DNA from: Clostridia bacterium
Lineage (GTDB): Bacteria; Bacillota; Clostridia; Oscillospirales; Acutalibacteraceae
Length of the DNA: 64,000 bases
Reading direction: 5' to 3'
Assembly: GCA_017543285.1 (NCBI GenBank)
Contig: JAFYGK010000030.1
Location: 1-64,000, forward strand
Shown piece after piece: positions 54,955-63,044 of this stretch. Numbering within the stretch: position 1 is the stretch's first letter; every line of letters starts with the position of its first letter. The translations under genes were made by a program, and so were the position numbers. The notes below the pieces were generated by a model that saw only the letters and a program-made list of their open reading frames with translations, was not told where the DNA came from and did no database searches.

Positions 54955-55527
54955 ATGATAACGTCGAAAGCGGAATTGAAAGAATATCTGATTGCCGACG
55001 CCAAAGCAAACCAAAGGACTTCTGTCCGTGCGCATTTGTTTGACGATATAATATGGAAATATCAGCGCCTGCTGCGTTTTACCAATTATTATTATCATGC
55101 AAAGCAGCGAAACGGCATATTCAAGGCGCCGTTTCAATTCTACAGGATCCGTTTTCATTATCTGTCGATAAAACTTGGCTTTTCGGTTCCTTATCAAACA
55201 CAAATCGGCAAAGGACTATCAATTGCGCATTACGGCTTGCTGACCATCGGAAGCAACGCTTCGATCGGAGAAAACTGCAGGATCCATGAGGGCGTATGCA
55301 TCGGTGCGACCAATGGGGAACGGGAATCGGCAAAGATCGGAAATAATGTATTTATCGGGTCGGGCGCCAAAATAATCGGGGATATAACTATTGCTGATGA
55401 CGTCGCCATTGCTGCGGGATCGGTCGTAACAAAATCCATCGTCGAACCCGGTACGACATGGGGCGGCGTTCCTGCCCGTAAAATCAGCGACAATGACTCG
55501 CACAGCAATATACCCTTCCTTTTTTGA
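54955..55527 (+). CDS. Serine acetyltransferase-like hexapeptide acetyltransferase
   Basis: This 190-residue protein has hexapeptide repeats including IGKGLSIAHYGLLTIG, IGENCRIHEGVCIG and IGDITIADDVAIAAGSVV. It resembles CysE C-terminal regions, but the N-terminal helical part is shorter and the context is polysaccharide synthesis, so sugar O-acetylation is more likely than serine acetylation. GAGGGGATTATA precedes the ATG. Confidence 0.85.
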   Translation: MITSKAELKEYLIADAKANQRTSVRAHLFDDIIWKYQRLLRFTNYYYHAKQRNGIFKAPFQFYRIRFHYLSIKLGFSVPYQTQIGKGLSIAHYGLLTIGSNASIGENCRIHEGVCIGATNGERESAKIGNNVFIGSGAKIIGDITIADDVAIAAGSVVTKSIVEPGTTWGGVPARKISDNDSHSNIPFLF

Positions 55528-55538
55528 ACGATCTCTTT

Positions 55539-55567
55539 TTGATTTACGCCATTAAATATGTTATACT
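55539..55567 (+). promoter_or_regulatory. Promoter of the 708-residue surface protein gene
   Basis: TTGATT (55539-55544), a 17-base spacer and TATACT (55562-55567) with extended TGT. The last gene of the locus can thus be expressed separately. Confidence 0.65.
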
Positions 55568-55684
55568 AAAATCGGTCGTCATTCATAATAGGGATACATA
55601 TAGTTTTAACAGGTTTCATATGATGGATGTCTGCCGAATTTATTTATAGTTTTGGATTAAACCAATTAAGCGGAGGGCCCGGGG

Positions 55685-57811
55685 ATGAACAAATACTTTT
55701 TAAACAGAGCTGCCGCCATTTTTATGGCCGTGTTTATAATGCTGACTCAGCTTCCGTCGGTTGCAGCCGGAGCGCTTTCCGGCGAAGAATCGATCGGCAT
55801 CCGCGGAGATGACTATGAGTTTGAAGACGGCGATCGGACGGCGGGTTCAAACAATAACGTGCTCTCTGAAGAACATGTGCAGTCTGTTATTGCGGAAAGC
55901 ATACAGACAAACGCCCATGATAATCTCCGCGACAAAAAACCGTACGGGGACAATCTTTCCGCGACTCAGCAGATTGTTTTTGAAAAGCTGAAAACCTGCT
56001 TTGCCGAAGTCGCTGCCGGCGAACGTACATATACGGTGTTCGAAATAACGCCTCAGGAGCTGGGAATTCAGACCTCCTGGACCGCTCAGGAACTTTTGGG
56101 AAAAAGCAGTATAGACAATCAGAAGGAATCCGATCAGGCTTGCGAGGCCGTGTATAATATGATCCATGAGGCCATCGGAATATCGGATATGAAAAAGATA
56201 GTTAATATGCTGCTGGCAAACGCTCCGTACGAATCATACTGGTTTGATAAGTCGAAGGGATGGCAGGCTGAGATGCCGGGTCTCACCATAAGCAGCTCCG
56301 GTCTCAGAATTGCTCAGGGCGAGGTTTTCCGTTTCAAATTTGCTGTATGCAGGGACTACGCGGGAGAGGAAGAATATTCCACAGACAACAGCAGAATTAA
56401 CGCGGCTAAATCCGTTGTCAGTACCGCGATGAAAATTGTTGACGATTACTCATCTGTATCCGATTACGACAAGCTGAGGGGTTATCTGCAGGAAATATGC
56501 AAACTTGCCTCCTATAATGACAGCGTGGATCAGAATCCGAACACCCCGTACGGCAATCCATGGCAGCTTATATACGTCTTTGACAATGACGACTCAACAA
56601 GTGTGGTTTGTGAGGGCTATGCAAAGGCTTTTCAGTATCTGTGCGACCTGACTGATTTCAGCAGCAATATTACTTGTTACACCGTGACCGGTTTTGTTAC
56701 CGCAAAAACAGGCTCGGGCAGCCATATGTGGAATATCGTCACGATGGAGGATAACAGGAATTATTATATAGACGTTACAAACTGCGATCAGGGCTCGATC
56801 GGATATCCGGATCAGATTTTTTTGCCCGCCGCCGATAAGGTTGCTGTCGGAAAAGCCTATGTCGTTACATGCAACGGAAACGAATGGCTCCGTTATGACT
56901 ACAACAGCGATATGAGCGATATGTACAGTTTGGATGACCTTACCATTTCCGAAAAGGCTTATGTTCATAGACTGGATCCTCATTATACAGTCCCGACCGG
57001 GCTCACCGCAGTATACGGGCAAACGCTTTCCGATGTCGGGCTTCCGGAGGGCTGGTCGTGGCAGGATGATTTGACCACGCCGGTCGGAAATGTCGGAATA
57101 AACAGATTCAAGGCAACATTTACCCCGGCTGATACCGATCACTACAATTCCGTTAAGGATATTGAAATAGACATAAACGTAACTAAAATAAATGAATCCT
57201 CCGTTGAAAGCGTTAACGGAGGAGATCCCTTGGGCATAAATCAGACTGTAAGAAATAAACTTTTTGATGTTAAAATCAAGCTCCCGTTTCCGGTTGAGAG
57301 GTTTATCGTATTTAATGAAAACGGAAAAGGAATTCCCAACAGCATAGTTTCATCTGAGAATTGTGAGGATGGACGCATACTTTATGCTATCAGACTCAGC
57401 ATTGGAACAAAGGGGAAACGCACGCTGGCCTTATACGCGAAGGTTGACGGAAAAACCGTGTCGCTTGGTCTCTCATTTGATATTACGGTAAATGAGATCA
57501 AAGCAGACCAGACCGTACAGAAAAGGCTGCTTGACGTTCAGGTCGATGTGACTCCCTGCAAGAGAAATGTTCCGTTTATTGTTACCGTTAAAACAACCTC
57601 CGCAGTACAAAGGGTCGGTATTTTCAATCAAAACGGCGCCGGAGTATCCAAAAAGCTCATATCGGCAACGACTGAAAACAATGTTACAACAACCGTTTAT
57701 TCCGTTTCTGTCGGGTCGAAGGGCACGAGGGTATTCTTTGTCAGAATGGCACAAGACGACGGAACATGGTCGGATGATTCGATTTCCTTTACAAAAACAA
57801 TAGAAAAATAA
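55685..57811 (+). CDS. Secreted transglutaminase-like surface protein
   Basis: This 708-residue protein has a signal peptide (about 1-29, ending VAAGA) and an N-terminal helical region (about 40-290). A transglutaminase-core domain follows with the complete triad C309 (VVCEGYAKAF), H347 (SHMWNIV) and D363 (YYIDVTN). A linker and beta domain come next (about 425-505), then two homologous C-terminal domains of about 95 residues (about 510-605 and 610-708). It lacks the wall-binding repeats of the 27.2-kb relative. Protease or cross-linking activity at the surface is possible. Confidence 0.82.
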   Translation: MNKYFLNRAAAIFMAVFIMLTQLPSVAAGALSGEESIGIRGDDYEFEDGDRTAGSNNNVLSEEHVQSVIAESIQTNAHDNLRDKKPYGDNLSATQQIVFEKLKTCFAEVAAGERTYTVFEITPQELGIQTSWTAQELLGKSSIDNQKESDQACEAVYNMIHEAIGISDMKKIVNMLLANAPYESYWFDKSKGWQAEMPGLTISSSGLRIAQGEVFRFKFAVCRDYAGEEEYSTDNSRINAAKSVVSTAMKIVDDYSSVSDYDKLRGYLQEICKLASYNDSVDQNPNTPYGNPWQLIYVFDNDDSTSVVCEGYAKAFQYLCDLTDFSSNITCYTVTGFVTAKTGSGSHMWNIVTMEDNRNYYIDVTNCDQGSIGYPDQIFLPAADKVAVGKAYVVTCNGNEWLRYDYNSDMSDMYSLDDLTISEKAYVHRLDPHYTVPTGLTAVYGQTLSDVGLPEGWSWQDDLTTPVGNVGINRFKATFTPADTDHYNSVKDIEIDINVTKINESSVESVNGGDPLGINQTVRNKLFDVKIKLPFPVERFIVFNENGKGIPNSIVSSENCEDGRILYAIRLSIGTKGKRTLALYAKVDGKTVSLGLSFDITVNEIKADQTVQKRLLDVQVDVTPCKRNVPFIVTVKTTSAVQRVGIFNQNGAGVSKKLISATTENNVTTTVYSVSVGSKGTRVFFVRMAQDDGTWSDDSISFTKTIEK

Positions 57812-57828
57812 ACCAAAATGCGCTATGG

Positions 57829-57864
57829 AAAAGACCCCGCTCACTTTTGAGCGGGGTCTTGCTT
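57829..57864. terminator. Bidirectional terminator between the surface locus and the NAD operon
   Basis: A perfect 13-bp GC-rich stem (57831-57843 with 57848-57860) has A/T residues on both flanks. It serves the rightward surface gene and the leftward pncB. Confidence 0.85.
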
Positions 57865-57920
57865 ATGTTTTCATATGTAGGCGCTAGCCGATTATGCAAA
57901 ATCGCTTTGCCGATCAAGTT

Positions 57921-59114
57921 TTATTTTTCTCTCTTGATCCTGAAATCCACCGATTTTTTCAGATAATCAAGATATTCCTCATCGCGGCACATGGCTTTTC
58001 CTGCATCGTCTGACAGCTTTGCCACCGGTCTGCCGTTGACATACTGAAGCTTGATGACTATATTGAGGGCATTTTCACATGTGTCATTGGAAACAAACGT
58101 GCCTATTCCAAAGGAGACCTTTGTCTTATCACAGAAATAATCGTATAGTTTCTGCGCCCTGTCAAAATCAAGACTGTCGCTGAAGAGCAGCAGCTTTGTT
58201 CTGGGATCGACGCCGTAGTTTTTGTAATGCTCTATTATCTTTTCTCCCCATTCGTAGGGATCTCCGCTGTCGTGGCGCACTCCGGTATAGTTGTTGACCA
58301 TAGAGCGGTTGAAATCGAGCAGAAACAGGTCGGTTGTTATTGTGTCGGTCAGAGCGGTACCGTTATCGCCCTTGTACTCATCGTACCAATCTTCCATTGC
58401 GTAATGATTGGTATACGCAAGAGGAATGGAATCTATGCCCTGATACATCTGAACAAATTCATGAGCATATGTGCCTATGGGAGTCAGATTGTATTTCATA
58501 GCGAGATAGACGTTTGAAGTGCCGACGCAGTTGTTTGTTTCCTTTGCGAAGCGGCTGACGACCACATCCTCCCATTCGCGGGACAGTCTTCTTCTGCATC
58601 CGAATTCGGCAAATTTAAAGGTGTATGTTCCGTCGTTCATCGCCTTTATTTTGGCGTCGAGCCTTTCCTCAGCGGATTTTCTGAGGGTTTCATAATCAAA
58701 CGACATGCGGAAATATACCTCGTTAATTATTTCGAGCAGGTATATTTCAAACTGCATGGCAGAGAAAAGGGGACCGTCCACGATAACGGAAAGCTCACCC
58801 TTTTCGGACAAATCCACAGTTATATAATCCCGTATAGGGTGCCACAGCCTTAAAAACTCCACATAGTCTTTTTTAATGAACCGGATGGAACGCAGATAAT
58901 CCAGCTCCTGTTTTTTGAATCTCAGCTTGCAGAGATGGTCAATCTGTTCATTTATTTCGTCGACCATTTCCCTGGTGAAAACTATGCCGTTGTTGCGGCA
59001 CTTGAAGTAGTACTGCCCGCAAAGGTCGGTGTGCTTGTGAAATATGACCTGATCCATGTTGAATTTATAAAGGTCGGTATCGAGCAGAGATATTACGATG
59101 GGTTCAAGCTTCAT
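57921..59114 (-). CDS. pncB: Nicotinate phosphoribosyltransferase
   Basis: This 397-residue enzyme makes nicotinate mononucleotide from nicotinate and PRPP. NPRTase features include the N-terminal LLDTDLYKFNMDQVIF, the conserved RRLSREWE segment and RHDSGDPYEWGEK, where the phosphoribosyl-handling residues lie. It is the last gene of the NAD salvage operon, 132 bases after the adenylyltransferase gene. Confidence 0.94.
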   Translation of the reverse strand: MKLEPIVISLLDTDLYKFNMDQVIFHKHTDLCGQYYFKCRNNGIVFTREMVDEINEQIDHLCKLRFKKQELDYLRSIRFIKKDYVEFLRLWHPIRDYITVDLSEKGELSVIVDGPLFSAMQFEIYLLEIINEVYFRMSFDYETLRKSAEERLDAKIKAMNDGTYTFKFAEFGCRRRLSREWEDVVVSRFAKETNNCVGTSNVYLAMKYNLTPIGTYAHEFVQMYQGIDSIPLAYTNHYAMEDWYDEYKGDNGTALTDTITTDLFLLDFNRSMVNNYTGVRHDSGDPYEWGEKIIEHYKNYGVDPRTKLLLFSDSLDFDRAQKLYDYFCDKTKVSFGIGTFVSNDTCENALNIVIKLQYVNGRPVAKLSDDAGKAMCRDEEYLDYLKKSVDFRIKREK

Positions 59115-59246
59115 AGAAATGTCGTTCCTTTCGGCGGCCGGGATCGGCCGTATATTTGAATATAATCCGTCGGAAATCTGCCGGCGAAATGGTTTTAGCC
59201 TGAATACTTGTTTTTGGATTAAAGCGGATGAAGCCGCAAGTTTCTG

Positions 59247-59819
59247 CTATATGCTGTCGGTTTCTGTATTGTCCCTGGAATCGACGACGGCCTTTTTAAG
59301 CTCGTCAAAATCCTTCCAGAGCAGCGGATGGGCGTACTGCTTCCACGATTCAAAATCGTCATTTAAGAAAAAACCGCGCATCTGCGAGGCGGATATGTTT
59401 ATTGTTTTGGGTATGTACAGTTCTGAAATTGAAAGGCCCTTTACGCTGTCAAACCAGTCTATGCGGCGTTCTTCCTTGCCGGAGATGAGCAGATCGGGAC
59501 TTTTGCCGAATTTTTCGACCACGTTGTCAAGGACATAATCGCCCCATCTGGAATTGTTCCCTACTCCGATATCGGGCAGAGGATAAATGCTGATTCTTTT
59601 GCCGTAGATCCTGCGGAGCATTTTCTCTCTCGTTTCATAGGTAAAAGGGTTTTTGAATGTGCCCGATTCCTGTGACGAGCCGATAAACACACCCACCTCT
59701 TCACAAAGCTCGACGGCCTTGTCTATCATCATCTTGTGGCCGTTATGGAAGGTTTGAAAGCGTCCGACCATTATTCCGAGGCAATAGGGCTTGCCGCCTT
59801 TTTCTTTAGCTGTTTTCAT
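59247..59819 (-). CDS. Nicotinamide/nicotinate mononucleotide adenylyltransferase, NadM-like
   Basis: This 190-residue nucleotidyltransferase has GRFQTFHNGHKMMI (19-32, the HxGH-type motif as HNGH) and the ISASQMR loop (ISxTxxR-like) near residue 151. The pattern is closer to archaeal-type NadM than to bacterial NadD. Together with PncA, PncB and NadE it completes the salvage route, where it would need to adenylate nicotinate mononucleotide. It lies 5 bases after nadE. Confidence 0.85.
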   Translation of the reverse strand: MKTAKEKGGKPYCLGIMVGRFQTFHNGHKMMIDKAVELCEEVGVFIGSSQESGTFKNPFTYETREKMLRRIYGKRISIYPLPDIGVGNNSRWGDYVLDNVVEKFGKSPDLLISGKEERRIDWFDSVKGLSISELYIPKTINISASQMRGFFLNDDFESWKQYAHPLLWKDFDELKKAVVDSRDNTETDSI

Positions 59820-59824
59820 AACGA

Positions 59825-60550
59825 TCAGAACTCCGGCTTGAACGAGGGCATGAGCTGCAGTTTGAAAAGATTGTTTTTGTGAAGCCGGTCGATCTTTTCT
59901 TTTTTCTCCTGATCCTCTATTATTCCTTCGCGGATGTATTTGTCAAGCTCCGCATAGGTAAAGCCAAGATTGTCCTCGTCGGTTTTGCCGCACAGTCCGT
60001 CTATGGGGACTTTATCGACGAGCACTTCGGGCAGGCCGAGCGCTCTGCCGATGGCCTTCATTTCTTTTACGGTAAGATTTGAGCATGGGCTGAAATCGCC
60101 TACAGAATCGCCGTAACGCGTGGAGTAGCCTACCCAGTCCTCGGAGAGGTTGCAGGTGTTGGCGACCCTGCCGTTGTGGCTCTGGGAAACGGCGTAAAGA
60201 GTGGACATCCTTATTCTGGGAGGAAGATTGGTGCGGCTTTGTTCGCTAAGCTCAAACGGAATGTTTTTTGTTACGCCTTCAACCGCGTCTTTTATGTTTA
60301 CTATATAGTGCCTTATTCCGAGGTGATTGACCAGCAGCTTCGCCATGTCTATATCGTGCTGTTCTCCGTTTGGCATGAGAACGCCGATTACCCTGTCTTT
60401 CCCGAGAGCCTCGACGCAGAGCGCGGCGACGATAGAGCTGTCCTTGCCGCCGGAAATTCCTATTACTGCGTTGCAGCCCGGACCGTTTTCTTCAAAAAAT
60501 TCGCGTATCCATTGAACGCAGTCGTTTTTTACTTTGATGGGGTCAAACAT
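59825..60550 (-). CDS. nadE: NAD+ synthase, ammonia-dependent
   Basis: This 241-residue N-type ATP pyrophosphatase amidates deamido-NAD to NAD. The P-loop is GISGGKDSS (31-39). There is no N-terminal glutaminase domain, so free ammonia is the expected nitrogen donor. Later substrate-binding motifs, including the CNLSEDWVGYSTRYGD segment, are intact. It starts one base after the pncA stop. Confidence 0.95.
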   Translation of the reverse strand: MFDPIKVKNDCVQWIREFFEENGPGCNAVIGISGGKDSSIVAALCVEALGKDRVIGVLMPNGEQHDIDMAKLLVNHLGIRHYIVNIKDAVEGVTKNIPFELSEQSRTNLPPRIRMSTLYAVSQSHNGRVANTCNLSEDWVGYSTRYGDSVGDFSPCSNLTVKEMKAIGRALGLPEVLVDKVPIDGLCGKTDEDNLGFTYAELDKYIREGIIEDQEKKEKIDRLHKNNLFKLQLMPSFKPEF

Positions 60551-60551
60551 T

Positions 60552-61088
60552 TTATCCCTCCGTATTCAATATATCTATCTGGCAGCTTGCCATGGTTTCG
60601 AGAGCCGCCTTGTGTTTATCTGGCGTTACTCCGGCGCAGCATGAGGCGTCGACCGAAATGGCGGCCTCGGGAAAGCCTGCCTTTAAAATAAGGGCGTTTG
60701 ATACAACACAGATGTCGGTGCACAGCCCGACAAGCTCAATGGAAAAATCCTCTTTACCCGCCGCTTTTCCGATAAGCTCCGGAAGATCGGCCGAGCCGAA
60801 GGTTATCTTTTCGACGGGAGTGAATTTTTTGCCTTTGAGAGCGGCAGCGACCCTTTTGTCAAGCTGCCAGCCTTCGGTACCCTTTATGCAGTGCCGCACG
60901 GGAAGGCGCCTGCCCTCCTGGGTATTCATATAGTTATCAAAATGGGTATCATAAGTGACAAAGATATTGCCGTCAAACTCACTGATCTTTTTTGCAACGG
61001 CAGGAACGATGGAGACAGCCTCCTTTGTTCCGAGAGAGCCGTCGACAAAATCCTTCTGCATATCTACGACGATGAGAAATCTTTTCAT
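60552..61088 (-). CDS. pncA: Nicotinamidase
   Basis: This 178-residue isochorismatase-fold amidase hydrolyses nicotinamide to nicotinate. The catalytic triad is D9 (VVDMQKDF), K94 and C127 (TDICVVS); metal-site residues D47/H49 (TYDTHFD) and H66 are present. It is the first gene of the operon pncA-nadE-nadM-like-pncB, which covers the whole path from nicotinamide to NAD. Confidence 0.93.
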   Translation of the reverse strand: MKRFLIVVDMQKDFVDGSLGTKEAVSIVPAVAKKISEFDGNIFVTYDTHFDNYMNTQEGRRLPVRHCIKGTEGWQLDKRVAAALKGKKFTPVEKITFGSADLPELIGKAAGKEDFSIELVGLCTDICVVSNALILKAGFPEAAISVDASCCAGVTPDKHKAALETMASCQIDILNTEG

Positions 61089-61192
61089 CTGGCCTCACCT
61101 TCTTTTATTGAGCCTGCGCAGCGTCCGATATTGTCCGACAGGCATGGGACGGCGCGTGAAAACGCCGGTATGGTTTATTATTTACTGATTTG

Positions 61193-61221
61193 ATGATAGT
61201 ATATTAGCAAAAAGAAGTCAA
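61193..61221 (-). promoter_or_regulatory. Promoter of the NAD salvage operon
   Basis: On the minus strand, TTGACT (61221-61216), a 17-base spacer and TATCAT (61198-61193). The leader is about 95 bases and shows only a small GGCG/CGCC hairpin near 61152-61166. I recognise no NiaR or NrtR operator. Confidence 0.7.
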
Positions 61222-61301
61222 GTCTTTTTCGGATTTTTTAGACCGTAAAAACAATACAGCGCGCGCCGAGCGCACAATACATTATCCGGACGCACCTTCG
61301 G

Positions 61302-63041
61302 TTATCTTTCAAACTGGCTTTCGTACAGATTGGCATAGAATCCGCCCTTATTCATCAGTTCTTCATGATTGCCCTGCTCTATTATTTTACCTTTGTTCAT
61401 AACGAGGATTATGTCCGCATTCCTGACGGTGGAAAGTCTGTGCGCTACAACAAAGGAGGTTTTGCCTTTCATTATTTTTGCAAAGGCTCTTTGTATACGC
61501 TGCTCGGTGCGCGTATCTATCGAGCTTGTGGCTTCGTCAAGTATCAGCATAGGCGGCATGAGCAGCATAAGCCTCGCGATGCATAAAAGCTGTTTTTGTC
61601 CCTGTGATATTTCTTCGCCGTCCTCGGAAATAAGGGTATCGTAGCCTTCGGGGAGTTTCCTGATAAAGCTGTGTGCGTGAGCCATTTTGGCCGCCGCAAC
61701 GATCTCCTCGTCTGTAGCGTCCGGTTTGGCAAAAGCCAAGTTTTCGCGAACAGAACCGGTAAACACCCATGTTTCCTGCAAAACCATGCCAAAATTTCGC
61801 CGGAGGCTGTCACGGGTGACACTTTTAATATTCTGAGAATCGACCGATATGTTGCCGCCGCAGGTCTCATAGAAGCGCATGAGAAGATTTATAAAAGTCG
61901 TTTTGCCGCAGCCTGTAGGGCCGACGATAGCGACGCGCTGACCGCTTTTCACGCTGAGATTGAAATTCTCAATAAGACTGATTTTAGGATTGTAGCTGAA
62001 CGAGACATTCTCAATTTCCATATCGCCGTCGACATCGGAAAGTTCCGGTTTGGCGCTTTCGTCCTCAAGTTGTTCGGTGTCAATTATTTCAAAAACCCTC
62101 TCTGCGCCTGCAAAAGCCGATTGCAATTCGGTGATGACGCCGGAGATTTCATTGAAGGGCTTTGTATACTGGTGAGCATATGACAGAAACATGGACAGAT
62201 GTCCTATTGATAGTCCGCCGCCGAGCGCCAGAAAGGAGCCGACAATGCCGACGGCAGCGTATACGCAAGCATTTACAAATCGCGTCGTCGGATTGGATAT
62301 CGCTGCCGAAAACTGCGCCATGACCCCTGCCTTGTTTAGTCTTTGATTAATTTCATCAAAACGGCGCTGAGCGCTTTCCTCATAGCAAAACGCCTTTACG
62401 GTCTTCTGATTTCCGATCATTTCCTCGGCAAACCCGGTCAGCTCGCCTTGGATCTGAGCCTGCTTTATGAATCTGGAATGTATCTTTTTTGATATTGTTG
62501 ACGCGGTAAAAAATGAAAGCGGCGTGAGCAGTATTACAACGAGAGCAAGCCATACATTTGTAAACAGCATGAAAACTATCGTTGATACTATAGTTACAAC
62601 TCCGGTGAAAAGCTGTGTGAAGCCCTGAAGAAGCCCGGTTGAAATCTGTTCGGCGTCGTTTATCATACGTCCGACAACATCGCCGCGGCTCATTGGATCT
62701 ATCGCGCTGAGCGGTGCGTTATTGAGCTTTTGATGGGCGTCGGCACGTATGTCCCTGACAGTCTTAAATGCCAGACAGTTTGTGCAGTAGGACAATAGCC
62801 ATTGAAACAAGGCCGACATCAGAATTATGATTATCATTTTGATAATAATAATCATTACCGCTTCAAAATCAACATTTCCCTTTTCAACGATGTGATCGAT
62901 GGCATTGCCCGTCAGTACCGGCACAAAAAGACCGAGTATCACGGAGCCGACTGCGAAAATCAACGCCAGCGCAATATACATTCTGTGCGGTTTTGTGTAT
63001 TTAAGGATTCTTTTTAAAACGAGCGAAAACTTCATATTCAT
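61302..63041 (-). CDS. ABC exporter half-transporter (subunit with full Walker B Glu)
   Basis: This 579-residue protein has six N-terminal transmembrane helices (ABC type I exporter fold) and a C-terminal ATPase domain. Walker A is GPTGCGKTT (about 373-381) and Walker B with catalytic Glu is MLILDEATSSID (about 498-509). The signature is ISQGQ instead of LSGGQ, a degenerate version. It starts 3 bases after the upstream subunit's stop. The pair most likely forms a heterodimeric multidrug or lipid exporter of the LmrCD/BmrCD/TM287-288 kind. Confidence 0.9.
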   Translation of the reverse strand: MNMKFSLVLKRILKYTKPHRMYIALALIFAVGSVILGLFVPVLTGNAIDHIVEKGNVDFEAVMIIIIKMIIIILMSALFQWLLSYCTNCLAFKTVRDIRADAHQKLNNAPLSAIDPMSRGDVVGRMINDAEQISTGLLQGFTQLFTGVVTIVSTIVFMLFTNVWLALVVILLTPLSFFTASTISKKIHSRFIKQAQIQGELTGFAEEMIGNQKTVKAFCYEESAQRRFDEINQRLNKAGVMAQFSAAISNPTTRFVNACVYAAVGIVGSFLALGGGLSIGHLSMFLSYAHQYTKPFNEISGVITELQSAFAGAERVFEIIDTEQLEDESAKPELSDVDGDMEIENVSFSYNPKISLIENFNLSVKSGQRVAIVGPTGCGKTTFINLLMRFYETCGGNISVDSQNIKSVTRDSLRRNFGMVLQETWVFTGSVRENLAFAKPDATDEEIVAAAKMAHAHSFIRKLPEGYDTLISEDGEEISQGQKQLLCIARLMLLMPPMLILDEATSSIDTRTEQRIQRAFAKIMKGKTSFVVAHRLSTVRNADIILVMNKGKIIEQGNHEELMNKGGFYANLYESQFER

Positions 63042-63044
63042 TTC

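Noticed and set aside
54955..55527. Serine O-acetyltransferase CysE for cysteine synthesis
   Set aside because: The hexapeptide domain is similar, but the N-terminal part is short and all neighbours make polysaccharide, so a sugar acetyltransferase is more likely.
61089..61301. NAD riboswitch or NiaR operator before pncA
   Set aside because: The leader lacks the NAD-I/NAD-II landmarks and I see no clear operator; only a promoter and a small hairpin are supported.
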